Assembly: GCA_018436705.1 (NCBI GenBank)
Contig: JAHDLA010000001.1
Span: forward strand, 62,001 to 126,000
DNA length: 64,000 nt
From: Sedimentibacter sp.
Lineage (GTDB): Bacteria; Bacillota; Clostridia; Tissierellales; Sedimentibacteraceae
Direction of reading: 5' to 3'
The notes under the pieces are model-generated. The model was given only the letters and a program-made list of their open reading frames with translations, did not search any database and had not been told where the DNA came from. Positions within the stretch are counted from its first letter, which is position 1. The number at the start of each line of letters is the position of its first letter. Below are positions 17,272-26,385 of this stretch, piece by piece. The position numbers and the translations under genes are program-made.

Positions 17272-18612
17272 ATGGAAGCAACCAAAAAATTAAATAGACA
17301 AACCATTTCAGAGGAAAATAAAAAAAAAGAAAAAGATAAATTTAGTAAAGGAATATTTAAATACATACAACTTAATGTCTCCATATATATTATTGTATTG
17401 GGCTTAGTGTCGACTTATCTTAATTATAGATCCGCATCGTTAGACAATACCGCTATTTCAGCTCAACAACTTAATTTTATTTACCTTAATATTGCTGCTA
17501 CGGTTATCCTGATTATTGTTTCAATAATTACATCAATTATTGCATCTAACGGCTTCTCAAAAAAAATATCCGAACCTATAATTTTTTGCGGCAAAAAAAT
17601 AAAGGACATTTCTGAAGGCAATTTAACAGATGATTTTTCGTTTAATGTGAAAAGTGATGCAATAGGTGAATTGATACAATCAGTCGGCGCTACTGTAGCA
17701 ATGCTAAATAATATAATAAACAATATATCTTATCATCTTGGAGCAATAGCACACGGAGATTTTACAACAGATATAGAATTAAATTATGTTGGTGATTTTA
17801 GCACAATAGGAAGTTCTCTAAAAACAATAACCAACTCCTTAAATGATATGATGTCTAAAATTAATGAAAGCTCAAAACAGGTTGCAATCAATGCAGAACA
17901 AATGGCAGAAGGTGCTCAATCTCTTTCTCAAGGTGCATCAGAACAGGCAAGTTCTATTGAAGAATTGGCGGCAACAGTCAATGAAATATCAACTCAAATT
18001 AGCAATAACGCTTTAAATTCCGAAAAAGCAAAGCAAGCCGCCTTAGAGGCTGCAAATGAGGTAGAAAGCGGAAGTAAACAAATTAAAAATATGATTTCTG
18101 CTATGGATGAAATAAGCAACAGCTCTGCTGAAATAGGAAAAATCATTAAAGCTATTGAAGATATTGCATTTCAAACAAATATACTTGCATTAAATGCTGC
18201 TGTTGAAGCTGCAAGGGCAGGTACCGCAGGCGAGGGATTTGCGGTTGTTGCAGATGAAGTTCGAAATCTTGCTTCAAAAAGTGCAGAAGCAGCTAAAAAC
18301 ACAACAGAACTCATTGAAAATTCAATACAAGCTATATTTAACGGAACAAAAATAGCACAAAAAACTAATGATTCTTTAAATTTAATAATCAATAAAACTA
18401 ATCTAACCTTACACCTTGTTGAAGAAATAGCTGATGCTACCGAACAACAATCAGTAAGTGCTTCTCAAATTGTTGCCGGAACAGATCAAATTTCATATGT
18501 AGTTCAGAATAATTCTGCTACAGCCGAAGAAAGTGCAGCATCAAGCAAAGAACTTAGCAGGCAGGCACAAGTGCTGAAAAATATAATAGATGGAGTTAAA
18601 ATAAGAGCTTAA
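17272..18612 (+). CDS. methyl-accepting chemotaxis protein with minimal external domain
   Basis: A 446-residue receptor. TM1 lies near residues 25-47 and TM2 near 65-88, leaving under 25 residues outside the membrane, so no periplasmic-type ligand domain is present. A HAMP-like linker and a long coiled coil follow, with the signalling tip [20 protein letters not shown] and downstream [17 protein letters not shown]. It would pass signals to CheA/CheW in the chemoreceptor array. With so little outside the membrane it may sense membrane state, redox or a cytoplasmic signal. It follows the SDR gene by 50 bp and shares its transcript direction. A strong terminator lies just after it. Confidence 0.92.
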   Translation: MEATKKLNRQTISEENKKKEKDKFSKGIFKYIQLNVSIYIIVLGLVSTYLNYRSASLDNTAISAQQLNFIYLNIAATVILIIVSIITSIIASNGFSKKISEPIIFCGKKIKDISEGNLTDDFSFNVKSDAIGELIQSVGATVAMLNNIINNISYHLGAIAHGDFTTDIELNYVGDFSTIGSSLKTITNSLNDMMSKINESSKQVAINAEQMAEGAQSLSQGASEQASSIEELAATVNEISTQISNNALNSEKAKQAALEAANEVESGSKQIKNMISAMDEISNSSAEIGKIIKAIEDIAFQTNILALNAAVEAARAGTAGEGFAVVADEVRNLASKSAEAAKNTTELIENSIQAIFNGTKIAQKTNDSLNLIINKTNLTLHLVEEIADATEQQSVSASQIVAGTDQISYVVQNNSATAEESAASSKELSRQAQVLKNIIDGVKIRA

Positions 18613-18668
18613 TTTTAACAACTACATATGATAAATATGTACTATTTGTCATTACACGCGCAATCAAA

Positions 18669-18710
18669 AACAGGTTGCTGAAAAAAAATATATTTTTTCA
18701 GCAACCTGTT
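18669..18710. terminator. bidirectional terminator after the chemoreceptor and PPase genes
   Basis: An 18-bp inverted repeat (AACAGGTTGCTGAAAAAA and its complement) with a short loop; its right edge touches the stop of the converging PPase gene. Confidence 0.88.
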
Positions 18711-20334
18711 ATCTTATCATTCTTAATGCACTTATTATCGCGGGCACTATTTGCTTTTTCCTTGAAACACATTTGTCCACATACATTCCCTGAAATACAT
18801 TTTCTTCTTCGAATATTCCTTTTACCAATCTTTCCTTGTTGGAAGTATAAAATATATACGAACCTTCGTTCACTATATCGGTAACAGCCATTATTATAAG
18901 AAAATAGTCTTTGTCATATGTAACATCGTCAATAAGTTTGATAAACTCATCTTTTCTATCCATAATCTGATTTATATCCAATGTAAACACTTGTGATATT
19001 CCTATATTCTTGTACACCAAATTAAATTTCTTGAAATCCTGAAACAGAATTTCCTCCATTGTTTTTCCTTCGAGAGATGTACCTGCTTTGAACATCTCCA
19101 TTGCATACTCATGCAAGTTCAAATCCACAATTTCCAACAGCTCTTTTGCAGCTTGTCTGTCTCTCTCGGTTGTTGTTGGAGATTTGAACAAAAGCGTATC
19201 TGAAATTATTCCGGAAAGCATAAGGCCTGCTGTTTGTTTTTTTATATTTACGTTATTTTCCTTGTACATATTGTAAATAATTGTATTTGAACTGCCTACA
19301 GGCATGTTTCTGAATATTATTGGAATTGCCGTCTTAATATCACCTATTTTGTGATGGTCTATTACTTCAAGCACCTCTGCTTCTTCCAGCCCCTCCGCAC
19401 TTTGATTCATTTCGTTATGATCAACAAGTATAACTTTTTTTCTCTGAGGATTTATCAAATGATTTCTGCTGAGCAGACCAAGGTATTTCTTGTCTTTTGA
19501 CACTATAGGAAATTTAGAATGCTTTGACTGTTCTATATCCTCCTTGCAGTCATTTAAATAATCATCATCTGTAAACATCATGATATCTTCGCTCTTCATA
19601 ATATCCTTTACATACTTTGACAAAGAAATATTCTTGGCTGTATAGTATGTCTGATATGGTGTCAAAATCATGTTAATTCTATTTTTTTCTGCCAATTCGA
19701 TTAAATCCTCCGGCACTGCCAAATCTCCCGTAACTATGATCAATTTAACTCCAGTTTCAATTGCATATCTGATAATGTCGTATCTGTCGCCTACAATTAC
19801 TATGGATTCCTTGTTGATCAGTTTAGATCTCCTCAGAGTATTTTCTTCAAACGATGCTACAGTTATATCTCCGTCAATTATTTCATCAAATTTAAGCAAG
19901 GTTTTCCCTATGAGAGTTTCAATTATATTGTCGTATAATGTACATAAATGCTGCTGATCTGTATTGATCAGGCTCATGGCTATATCCTTCATAGTAATTA
20001 TTCCGGACAGATACCCGTCTTCATCCACTATGGGCAGCGTCCTGAGCTTATTTTCATTCATATTAAAATATGCAAAGTGCACGGAATTGTTTTTATTAAA
20101 GGGCTTGACCCTGTCATAGGCTAGATCCTTAATTTGAATTTTTACATTATCCAGCACCTGGGGAACCTGTACGTTAAAATAATTTAGTACAAATTCTGTT
20201 TCTTTGTTGACACTTCCCAGCATGTAGGGTATTGATGGTTCATTCAGCTCATTTTTAAGCTCCGCCAGTGCTATTGCGGAACACACGCTGTCAGTATCCG
20301 GTGTTTTGTGTCCGAATATTAAATTGTGTTTCAT
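18709..20334 (-). CDS. ppaC: CBS-domain family II inorganic pyrophosphatase
   Basis: A 541-residue DHH-superfamily protein. The N-terminal metal site is GHKTPDTDSVCSA. A CBS domain, a DRTGG-like region and a second CBS follow (about 65-300), then the rest of the DHH core (VILVDHNEM, VIDHHKIGD) and a DHHA2 domain. This matches regulated manganese-dependent pyrophosphatases, in which adenine nucleotides bind the CBS pair and tune activity. It hydrolyses pyrophosphate in the cytoplasm. The ATG at 20334 is preferred because AAAGGTGAA lies before it. It follows the helicase-loader gene on the same strand by 14 bp and is probably cotranscribed. Confidence 0.9.
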   Translation of the reverse strand: MKHNLIFGHKTPDTDSVCSAIALAELKNELNEPSIPYMLGSVNKETEFVLNYFNVQVPQVLDNVKIQIKDLAYDRVKPFNKNNSVHFAYFNMNENKLRTLPIVDEDGYLSGIITMKDIAMSLINTDQQHLCTLYDNIIETLIGKTLLKFDEIIDGDITVASFEENTLRRSKLINKESIVIVGDRYDIIRYAIETGVKLIIVTGDLAVPEDLIELAEKNRINMILTPYQTYYTAKNISLSKYVKDIMKSEDIMMFTDDDYLNDCKEDIEQSKHSKFPIVSKDKKYLGLLSRNHLINPQRKKVILVDHNEMNQSAEGLEEAEVLEVIDHHKIGDIKTAIPIIFRNMPVGSSNTIIYNMYKENNVNIKKQTAGLMLSGIISDTLLFKSPTTTERDRQAAKELLEIVDLNLHEYAMEMFKAGTSLEGKTMEEILFQDFKKFNLVYKNIGISQVFTLDINQIMDRKDEFIKLIDDVTYDKDYFLIIMAVTDIVNEGSYIFYTSNKERLVKGIFEEENVFQGMYVDKCVSRKKQIVPAIISALRMIR

Positions 20335-20348
20335 ATATTCACCTTTCA

Positions 20349-21335
20349 TTACTTGCTTTCCCACCTTAAATCCTTGCCATAAAATTTAAGCGGAGCAAAA
20401 TTATTGAACACTCTTGACATTATTCTGTCCGAATATGTCTCGGCAAGCTGTTCAAGCGATAAATTAGTCGAAATTATTGTTTTCTTTTCGGTTATCAGCC
20501 TTTCGTTGATTATATTAAACAGTTCTGCATTTGTAAAGGAATTATTGAACTCTGTTCCCAAATCATCTATTATAAGCAGATCGCATTCAAAAATCATATT
20601 GTAATACATTCTGTTTTCTTCCGTTTCCGACTGCTTGTTAAACTTATGATTTTCAACTGTTTCAAACAGCGAAAAAGATGTCTGATATAAAACAGAAACT
20701 TCCCTGTCTATAAGAACCTTAGCTATACAATTGCACATAAATGTCTTTCCCAGCCCGGTTCCTCCATAAAATAAAAGATTTATGCCCGTTCTGTGAAAGT
20801 TGTTGCAAAAATCTTCTGCTGCCTCAAGTATGTTGTACATATTTTGCTTCGGTGTAAGTTTTTCATTTTTATATACTTCATTGCTGAACACATTTATATC
20901 AAAAGTGTCAAAATTTTCCTTACTCAGCATGTGAACCATGTTGGACATGTTATATAAGCCGCTTATAATCTGCTTGTTCAGGCAACTGCATCTTTTTCCG
21001 TCCGCAGTGTATCCGGTGTCACTGCACTTCTCGCATTCATATCTTATGTCAATGTAATCTTTAGGAATATTGTTGTCCTCATATGTCTTGCTTCTCTTTC
21101 TTTTTAAATTTTCTATGTCTTTTCTTAACTGCAATACCTGTTCTTCCAAATTATCCGGAGCAGATATAAACAGCTTGGACAATTTAATGCTCAAAAGCAT
21201 AATTTGTCTGTCTGCTTCCTCCAGTTCAGGAAATGCTTCATAAAGCTTCTTTTTTCTTTCTTCTGCTTCCCTGGCTGCCTTAAGCCGCTTTTTATTGTAA
21301 TCCGTCATAATATTTTCAAGTATCTGCTTATTCAT
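20349..21335 (-). CDS. DnaC/DnaI-like replicative helicase loader
   Basis: A 328-residue protein. A coiled N-terminal region precedes a zinc motif (YECEKCSDTGY with a second Cys pair in RCSCL) and a AAA+ ATPase domain with Walker A GGTGLGKTF and Walker B LLIIDDLGTE. This is the layout of helicase loaders that place DnaB-type helicase at origins. The ATG at 21335 is chosen because GGAGGTGAG lies ahead of it; the start overlaps the stop of the preceding DnaD-like gene by 8 bp (ATGAATAA), so translation is coupled. An IstB-type transposition helper has a related ATPase, but the zinc motif and the DnaD partner favour the replication role. Confidence 0.9.
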   Translation of the reverse strand: MNKQILENIMTDYNKKRLKAAREAEERKKKLYEAFPELEEADRQIMLLSIKLSKLFISAPDNLEEQVLQLRKDIENLKRKRSKTYEDNNIPKDYIDIRYECEKCSDTGYTADGKRCSCLNKQIISGLYNMSNMVHMLSKENFDTFDINVFSNEVYKNEKLTPKQNMYNILEAAEDFCNNFHRTGINLLFYGGTGLGKTFMCNCIAKVLIDREVSVLYQTSFSLFETVENHKFNKQSETEENRMYYNMIFECDLLIIDDLGTEFNNSFTNAELFNIINERLITEKKTIISTNLSLEQLAETYSDRIMSRVFNNFAPLKFYGKDLRWESK

Positions 21336-22413
21336 CGTTCTCACCTCCGTCAGGCATGCTAAGTCCTAAATTGCTGAGTTTCTTCTCAAATCTTTTTTTT
21401 ACGATGCTTTCCAGCTCCTCTTCTGAATAATCCTTGATTTTTTGATCAAAATTATGGAATTTATTTTTTGCCTTAGTTCCGGTATTGCCGGGCTTTTTTG
21501 ATTTTTTATTTGCTTCAGGTTTTACATCGTTTTTAAGATCTTCAATTGACTTAAATCCGTTTTTATACCAATCACTAAGAATTTTATCAAAATAATTAAG
21601 GTTTGGATTGTTTATTTTAGTTGAATTATCCAGGCATTTCAAAATCATTTCCATGGAAAAATCCCACTCATCAACCCATTTGTCAATAATCTTCATTTCA
21701 GCCTCAGTCAATATTCGGTTAAAACCAAGAGCTTTGCTTATTCTGGAATAAACTGAATACCGGTCATTTCTTTTTTCCAGATATTCTACCATTGAGTCAA
21801 TGTCATTTACTCCCTCATCATGCCACGCTGAAATAACCGATTCCACATAGCTGAATCTTTTCGCTTTCTTGTTGTTAATACAGTAGCTGAATGCCTGCGC
21901 CATAATTTCAGGATTCATTTTATAATTGTTCAGCCATGATACTATTTTTTGCTTTTCGCTAATTTTCAACGGTCTTCCGTACATTTCCTCTATTTCTTCC
22001 ATCATTTTCTTATTTTCTGAAATTTTGCTCGAAGAAATAAGCTCGTTATTATCGACATAATCCGGCTTTTTTTTGTTTTGTTTAATGTATTTGTACACAT
22101 TGTCAATGTACAATTGCTTCAAATTGACAAATTCAACGGTATAGTTGTATTCATCATCCGTTTCGTGTTTGATTATTATACCTTCGTTCTGCCAATAATC
22201 CCACGCACTCATCACATCGGACAAAGGAAGCTTTAAATTCTTGGCAATTGTTTCATTGTTGAAATTTGACTGTTTATCACGGGCGTACTTGTATCCCATA
22301 AGATACACTTTAACATAAGTGCCGTCGGCAACAGGCATGTAGTCATTTATAAATATATTTTCAACAGGGGTATCCCCTAAATCTATTTGCATTTCTTGAA
22401 AAATAAAATACAT
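21328..22413 (-). CDS. DnaD-like replication initiation protein
   Basis: A 361-residue protein. The N-terminal 110 residues resemble the DnaD/DnaB winged-helix domain, and two tandem DnaD-type (DnaB_2) modules follow, each with helical repeats and a YxxxI-type C-terminal motif (around FSYVESVISAWHDEGV and NYFDKILSDWYKNGF). Such proteins bring the helicase loader to DnaA-opened DNA. It is first in the dnaD-loader-ppaC group and its stop overlaps the loader start. The C-terminus is basic and rich in Lys (about 295-330), suited to DNA contact. The start ATG has AAAGGAG upstream. Confidence 0.88.
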   Translation of the reverse strand: MYFIFQEMQIDLGDTPVENIFINDYMPVADGTYVKVYLMGYKYARDKQSNFNNETIAKNLKLPLSDVMSAWDYWQNEGIIIKHETDDEYNYTVEFVNLKQLYIDNVYKYIKQNKKKPDYVDNNELISSSKISENKKMMEEIEEMYGRPLKISEKQKIVSWLNNYKMNPEIMAQAFSYCINNKKAKRFSYVESVISAWHDEGVNDIDSMVEYLEKRNDRYSVYSRISKALGFNRILTEAEMKIIDKWVDEWDFSMEMILKCLDNSTKINNPNLNYFDKILSDWYKNGFKSIEDLKNDVKPEANKKSKKPGNTGTKAKNKFHNFDQKIKDYSEEELESIVKKRFEKKLSNLGLSMPDGGENDE

Positions 22414-22528
22414 AATTTACTCCTTTTTGGAAAAAATACATTATTATTAACGGTAAAGTTCGTAAAAATTGTAATAAAATTGTAACAATGTTGTTATGTT
22501 TTTGTGAAAACATTTTTCTGTTTAATCG

Positions 22529-22558
22529 TTGACAATCCATACTCTTTTCGAGTATAAT
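22529..22558 (+). promoter_or_regulatory. sigma-A promoter upstream of the M23 peptidase gene
   Basis: TTGACA (22529-22534), an 18-bp spacer and TATAAT (22553-22558), leaving a 5' leader of about 120 nt before the ATG. Confidence 0.75.
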
Positions 22559-22687
22559 ATGCCAAGATGATTAATTAAAAAACTGTACTCTACGATTTAA
22601 TTATATCATTTTTTGATTTAAAAGAGAATCGGTATTTTCTTCTTAAGTGATATAATTTTACAACGACAAACTACTAGGAAGTAAACT

Positions 22688-24193
22688 ATGAAAAATTTAA
22701 AATTACCATTTAAAAAAACAAACATCCCTGAATCCGTAAAAATTTTTAAACAACTCCCCGAAAAAAAACTAAGACAAGTCTTTAATCACAAAATTAAGTT
22801 CAATCATAAAATACAATTTACCAAGCGTGTCAAAGGATCAATTGCATTAGCGTGCGCCACCATCTTGGTTTTGAGCGGCAGCTACGCATCAGACTATCTT
22901 AAAACTCACGAAAACAATATTTTTTCAACAGACAGTTACAGCGTAATTGAAGATGGCAAGGAAATATGCAAGTTAAGAGATCCTGAGATGCTGGACACAG
23001 TACTTCTCAAACTTGAAAATGACTTAGAAAAATCACATAGCCATGATATAGCAATAGAAAACAAATTTGAGGTTATTGAATCAAAAGCAAAAGATAATGA
23101 AGTCGTAACTGATGAACAGCTTTACGATATCCTTGAAAATACAGTAAATTATTCCATACTGGCATATTCAATCAACATCAACTCAGAGCAAATAGGAATA
23201 GTCAATTCGGAATACGAAGCAACAAACGTAATAGAAGAAGTAAAAAATTATTTCAGCAAAGACTATGACGAAGGTTCCATAGTTGAAGTTAACACCATAG
23301 AAGATGTGGAAATCAAGCAGGTTAAAGCATCAAATACAGAAATAAAAAAAGCAGACGAATTAGTAAATTACATAATTAAAGGCACCGACGAAGAACAAAA
23401 ATACATAGTCGAAGAAGGAGACACCTACTGGACTATCGCAGAATACTTTAATATGACTTTAGATGAGCTTATTTCCGCGAATCCCAATTCAGACCCTGAC
23501 TGGATACAAATAGGAGACGAACTGAATTTAGTGGTTCCGAAGCCATTTTTAAACGTTCAGGTAAAAAGAAAAGTAACACAAGAAGAAAAAACGGAATATG
23601 AAACTGAATACACCTACGTATCTTACATGTACAACGATGAAGAGGTTGTTGACAGAAAAGGTGAGTACGGTATATCAAAAATAGAAGCTTTGGTAACAGA
23701 ACAAAATGGTATCCAGGTAGCAAAAGAAGTTTTGTCAGAAGAAGTTGTATCCGAACCCGTAAGTGAAATTGTAACTACAGGTACCCAGGATCCACCGCCT
23801 AAGAAAGGAACGGGCTATTTTATAAATCCTCTGCCCGGTTCATATATTTCATCGCGTTTTGGTTCCAGAAGCGGAGGCTTTCACTTAGGTCAGGATATGG
23901 CAAAAGCAGCAGGCTCAGCAATCAAAGCTGCTGACGGAGGTACAGTTACATTTGCAGGCTGGTCAGGAAGCTACGGTTACATGATCGACATAGACCACGG
24001 TGGTGGATTTACTACAAGATATGCACATTGCAGCGAAATGTATGTATCTGTGGGAGAAAAAGTATATCAAGGAAAAGTAATAGCTGCAGTAGGCACAACA
24101 GGAGTTTCATCAGGACCTCACCTTCACTTTGAAGTTAGAAAATACGGATCCGTTGTGAATCCTGCATCATACATAGGAGTACAATACAGATAA
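22688..24193 (+). CDS. membrane-anchored M23 endopeptidase with LysM and G5 domains
   Basis: A 501-residue protein. There is a basic cytoplasmic start, one TM segment near residues 54-72, and an external mixed region. A LysM domain (about 239-284, YIVEEGDTYWTIAEYFNMTL), a G5 domain (about 285-365) and a C-terminal M23 peptidase domain (375-501) follow. Peptidase zinc/catalytic signatures are GFHLGQD and GPHLHFEV. It cuts peptide cross-links in peptidoglycan at the outer face of the membrane. The LysM-G5-M23 order is common in Clostridia, where it serves growth or sporulation. Monocistronic, with its own promoter and terminator. Confidence 0.93.
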   Translation: MKNLKLPFKKTNIPESVKIFKQLPEKKLRQVFNHKIKFNHKIQFTKRVKGSIALACATILVLSGSYASDYLKTHENNIFSTDSYSVIEDGKEICKLRDPEMLDTVLLKLENDLEKSHSHDIAIENKFEVIESKAKDNEVVTDEQLYDILENTVNYSILAYSININSEQIGIVNSEYEATNVIEEVKNYFSKDYDEGSIVEVNTIEDVEIKQVKASNTEIKKADELVNYIIKGTDEEQKYIVEEGDTYWTIAEYFNMTLDELISANPNSDPDWIQIGDELNLVVPKPFLNVQVKRKVTQEEKTEYETEYTYVSYMYNDEEVVDRKGEYGISKIEALVTEQNGIQVAKEVLSEEVVSEPVSEIVTTGTQDPPPKKGTGYFINPLPGSYISSRFGSRSGGFHLGQDMAKAAGSAIKAADGGTVTFAGWSGSYGYMIDIDHGGGFTTRYAHCSEMYVSVGEKVYQGKVIAAVGTTGVSSGPHLHFEVRKYGSVVNPASYIGVQYR

Positions 24194-24217
24194 CATAAAT
24201 ATAAATTTGAAAATTCA

Positions 24218-24242
24218 GGCCGCCTAAACAGCGGTCTTTTTT
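24218..24242 (+). terminator. terminator of the M23 peptidase gene
   Basis: GGCCGC / GCGGTC stem with a 7-nt loop followed by six T residues. Confidence 0.75.
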
Positions 24243-24397
24243 ATGCATAAAATTATAAAGAAAACACTGCGATAAAATTCCTGCATTTCCATAAAAAAAT
24301 ATATTTTTTTCTTGCATTTTTGTATTCATAGTAATATTATGAAATAGTATTATTTATATAGGCATTGCCTGTAGCAAAAAAACATAAGGATGGTACG

Positions 24398-24883
24398 ATG
24401 ATATATTTTGATTCTAGGTTTTTAGAAATAGCACGCCCGATTATTGAGCATGAAGAATATCAGCAGATGAGAAAAATTAAACATCACGACGAGAGCGTAT
24501 TCGATCACTCATTAAAAGTTGCGTTCTACGCGTACCGAATAGCATATAAACACAACTTAGACTGGAGAGCAACAATTAGAGGAGCATTACTTCACGATTT
24601 CTTTTTATATAAATTTAAAAAAAGCTTAAGTTTAAGAATTATAACAGACTCTATAAAGCATGCCATCGTGCATCCCCTGATTGCATATGACAATGCCAGA
24701 AAATACTTTGACTTAAACGAAAAAGAAGAAAATATCATAAAAGCTCACATGTTTCCTTTTGGCTTGCCCAAATCGAAAGAAGCGTGGATCGTAAGCTATG
24801 TGGACAAGTATATTGCAGCATTTGAATATGCGTCAAACTTTAAAAAGATGGCTAAGCGGAAACCGGCATACAGTGCGGAATAG
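24398..24883 (+). CDS. HD-domain phosphohydrolase
   Basis: A 161-residue protein with an HD fold: HHDESVFDHSLKVAFYAY supplies the first His residues, GALLHDFF the HD pair, and IKAHMFPF and SYVDKYIA later conserved positions. HD proteins of this small type hydrolyse phosphate esters or nucleotides with a divalent metal. The ATG at 24398 is chosen because AAGGA sits 7 nt before it; an upstream TTG at 24365 has no ribosome-binding site. It has its own terminator. The substrate is unknown. Confidence 0.85.
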   Translation: MIYFDSRFLEIARPIIEHEEYQQMRKIKHHDESVFDHSLKVAFYAYRIAYKHNLDWRATIRGALLHDFFLYKFKKSLSLRIITDSIKHAIVHPLIAYDNARKYFDLNEKEENIIKAHMFPFGLPKSKEAWIVSYVDKYIAAFEYASNFKKMAKRKPAYSAE

Positions 24884-24884
24884 A

Positions 24885-24908
24885 AGATGCGAAAAGCATC
24901 TTTTTTTA
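24885..24908 (+). terminator. terminator of the HD-domain gene
   Basis: AGATGC / GCATCT hairpin with a GAAAA loop followed by an eight-T run, two bases after the stop. Confidence 0.8.
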
Positions 24909-25098
24909 TTTGCAAAATCGTCCGACACATAGCGCCTGAAAGGACACTTTTTCGCATTGTACAAACCGATTTTGTCATGTTCTTTTGTACTTTGTAAATT
25001 ACTAATAAAATATTTATAGTTAGGTGTTTATTTGTTTCATATTTGGGTAAAATTTTAGTATAGTATAATAACTAAATAACTTGAAAGGGGCTGACTGC

Positions 25099-25632
25099 AT
25101 GAAAATATCCATTTATGCTAAAAACATTCAACTGACCGACGCACTTAAGGAGGCAGCTATTAAAAAGATTAGGAGGCTAGATAAGTTTTTTCAGCAGGAT
25201 ATCGAGGCTAAGGTTGTTCTAAGCATCGAGAAAAAATTTCACAAGGTGGAGGTTACAATTCCTTTCAATGGCAGAATAGTACGTGTCGAAGAAGCATGTG
25301 ATGACATGTACAACGCTATAGATGAAGCGGTAGAGTCATTAGAAAAACAAATACGAAAACATAAAACAAAATTGCAAAACAAAAAGCATTCAAACGAATC
25401 TATAAAATTTGAAAATATAGAACCTCTTGATATGGAGGATGAAGAACAGGAGTTCAAGGTTGTAAAAACCAAAAGATTTGCAATAAAACCGATGAATATA
25501 GAAGAAGCAATTCTACAAATGGATTTATTAAGACATAATTTCTTCGTTTTCTTAAATGCAGATACAGAAGAAGTAAATGTAGTATATAAAAGAAATGATG
25601 AAAATTACGGGCTTATCGAACCCGAATTATAA
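25099..25632 (+). CDS. hpf: long-form ribosome hibernation promoting factor
   Basis: A 177-residue protein. Residues 1-100 are the HPF/RaiA ribosome-binding domain (MKISIYAKNIQLTDALKEAA). A charged linker is followed by the C-terminal dimerisation domain (about 120-177: VVKTKRFAIKPMNIEEAILQ, then NADTEEVNVVYKR). The long form pairs two 70S ribosomes into inactive 100S dimers in stationary phase or starvation. The ATG at 25099 has GAAAGGGG upstream, so the longer in-frame start is rejected. In many Firmicutes hpf is near secA; here it is alone and followed by an origin-like intergenic region. Confidence 0.95.
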   Translation: MKISIYAKNIQLTDALKEAAIKKIRRLDKFFQQDIEAKVVLSIEKKFHKVEVTIPFNGRIVRVEEACDDMYNAIDEAVESLEKQIRKHKTKLQNKKHSNESIKFENIEPLDMEDEEQEFKVVKTKRFAIKPMNIEEAILQMDLLRHNFFVFLNADTEEVNVVYKRNDENYGLIEPEL

Positions 25633-25654
25633 TATTCCCTTAGTTAAAAAAAAC

Positions 25655-25694
25655 AATTTGGCAAGAAAAAAATTCTTGCCAAATTATTTTTTTG
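25655..25694 (+). terminator. terminator of hpf
   Basis: A 13-bp inverted repeat (AATTTGGCAAGAA / TTCTTGCCAAATT) followed by a T-rich tail. Confidence 0.88.
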
Positions 25695-25917
25695 ACGGCA
25701 AATATAAACATTTTCGCACATATTCCCCCGAATATTCCCAAACCTTTACTCTCTTTTTCTTAAGTTTGCCGTTCAGTTATAATTTTTTACATTTACTGCA
25801 AATGAATTTCCGGAATACATATATTATATAATACATAAAACTGTATGAATGTCGAATGATGTAAATTAAATTATTATATTTTCATTTATATTTATACTCA
25901 AGATATAGTTTATGAAC

Positions 25918-25937
25918 TTATCCACAAATGTGGATAA
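25918..25937. repeat. head-to-head pair of perfect DnaA boxes (copy 1)
   Basis: TTATCCACA (25918-25926) and its inverse TGTGGATAA (25929-25937), separated by AA. Both halves match the 9-mer DnaA-box consensus exactly. Confidence 0.85.
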
Positions 25938-26062
25938 CCTGTTTATAACTACCATTTATAGAACGTTGAAATTTGAACATTTGTTTTTTTGTTGATTTTT
26001 GTAAAAACTACTTGACAAAAACATTTCCGAGTTTTTTCAAATTATAAAAGTTGTTAACAATT

Positions 26063-26082
26063 TTATCCACAGGTGTGGATAA
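26063..26082. repeat. head-to-head pair of perfect DnaA boxes (copy 2)
   Basis: TTATCCACA (26063-26071) and TGTGGATAA (26074-26082), separated by GG. Same geometry as copy 1, beginning exactly 145 bp after it. Confidence 0.85.
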
Positions 26083-26385
26083 CTTCATAACAAAGGGAAC
26101 ATATCTTCTTTTTTTATTATTTTATTAAAAAAATTTAAAACTCATTATTATATTTTAAAAATATAAGCATAATTAAACAATGTAAAATATTCTTATTATT
26201 AGTTACATGAATATTTAAAAGCTTCGTATAAATTTGTTGAATTATTTTTATTCATTAATATTAATGCTAAAAAATTGACATATACGGCTAATTTTAACCA
26301 TCATCTGCAAAAATTATGTAGAATTCTGTAATTTCGTATGCTATAATAATTTAGTAATTTCAAACTACGATAGACGGGGTGTTTT

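Larger units (their letters stand above)
25695..26385. other. AT-rich origin-like intergenic region
   Basis: No credible gene is present between hpf and the HD-GYP gene. The stretch holds two DnaA-box pairs (separate entries) and, after the second pair, a very AT-rich segment (about 26105-26185) of the kind that unwinds easily. Neither dnaA, dnaN nor rpmH is in the window, so it may be a DnaA-titrating or regulatory site rather than the chromosomal origin. Confidence 0.5.

Noticed and set aside
25655..25694. Strong inverted repeat considered as a small RNA or attachment site
   Set aside because: Position right after hpf and the T-rich tail make it a plain terminator.
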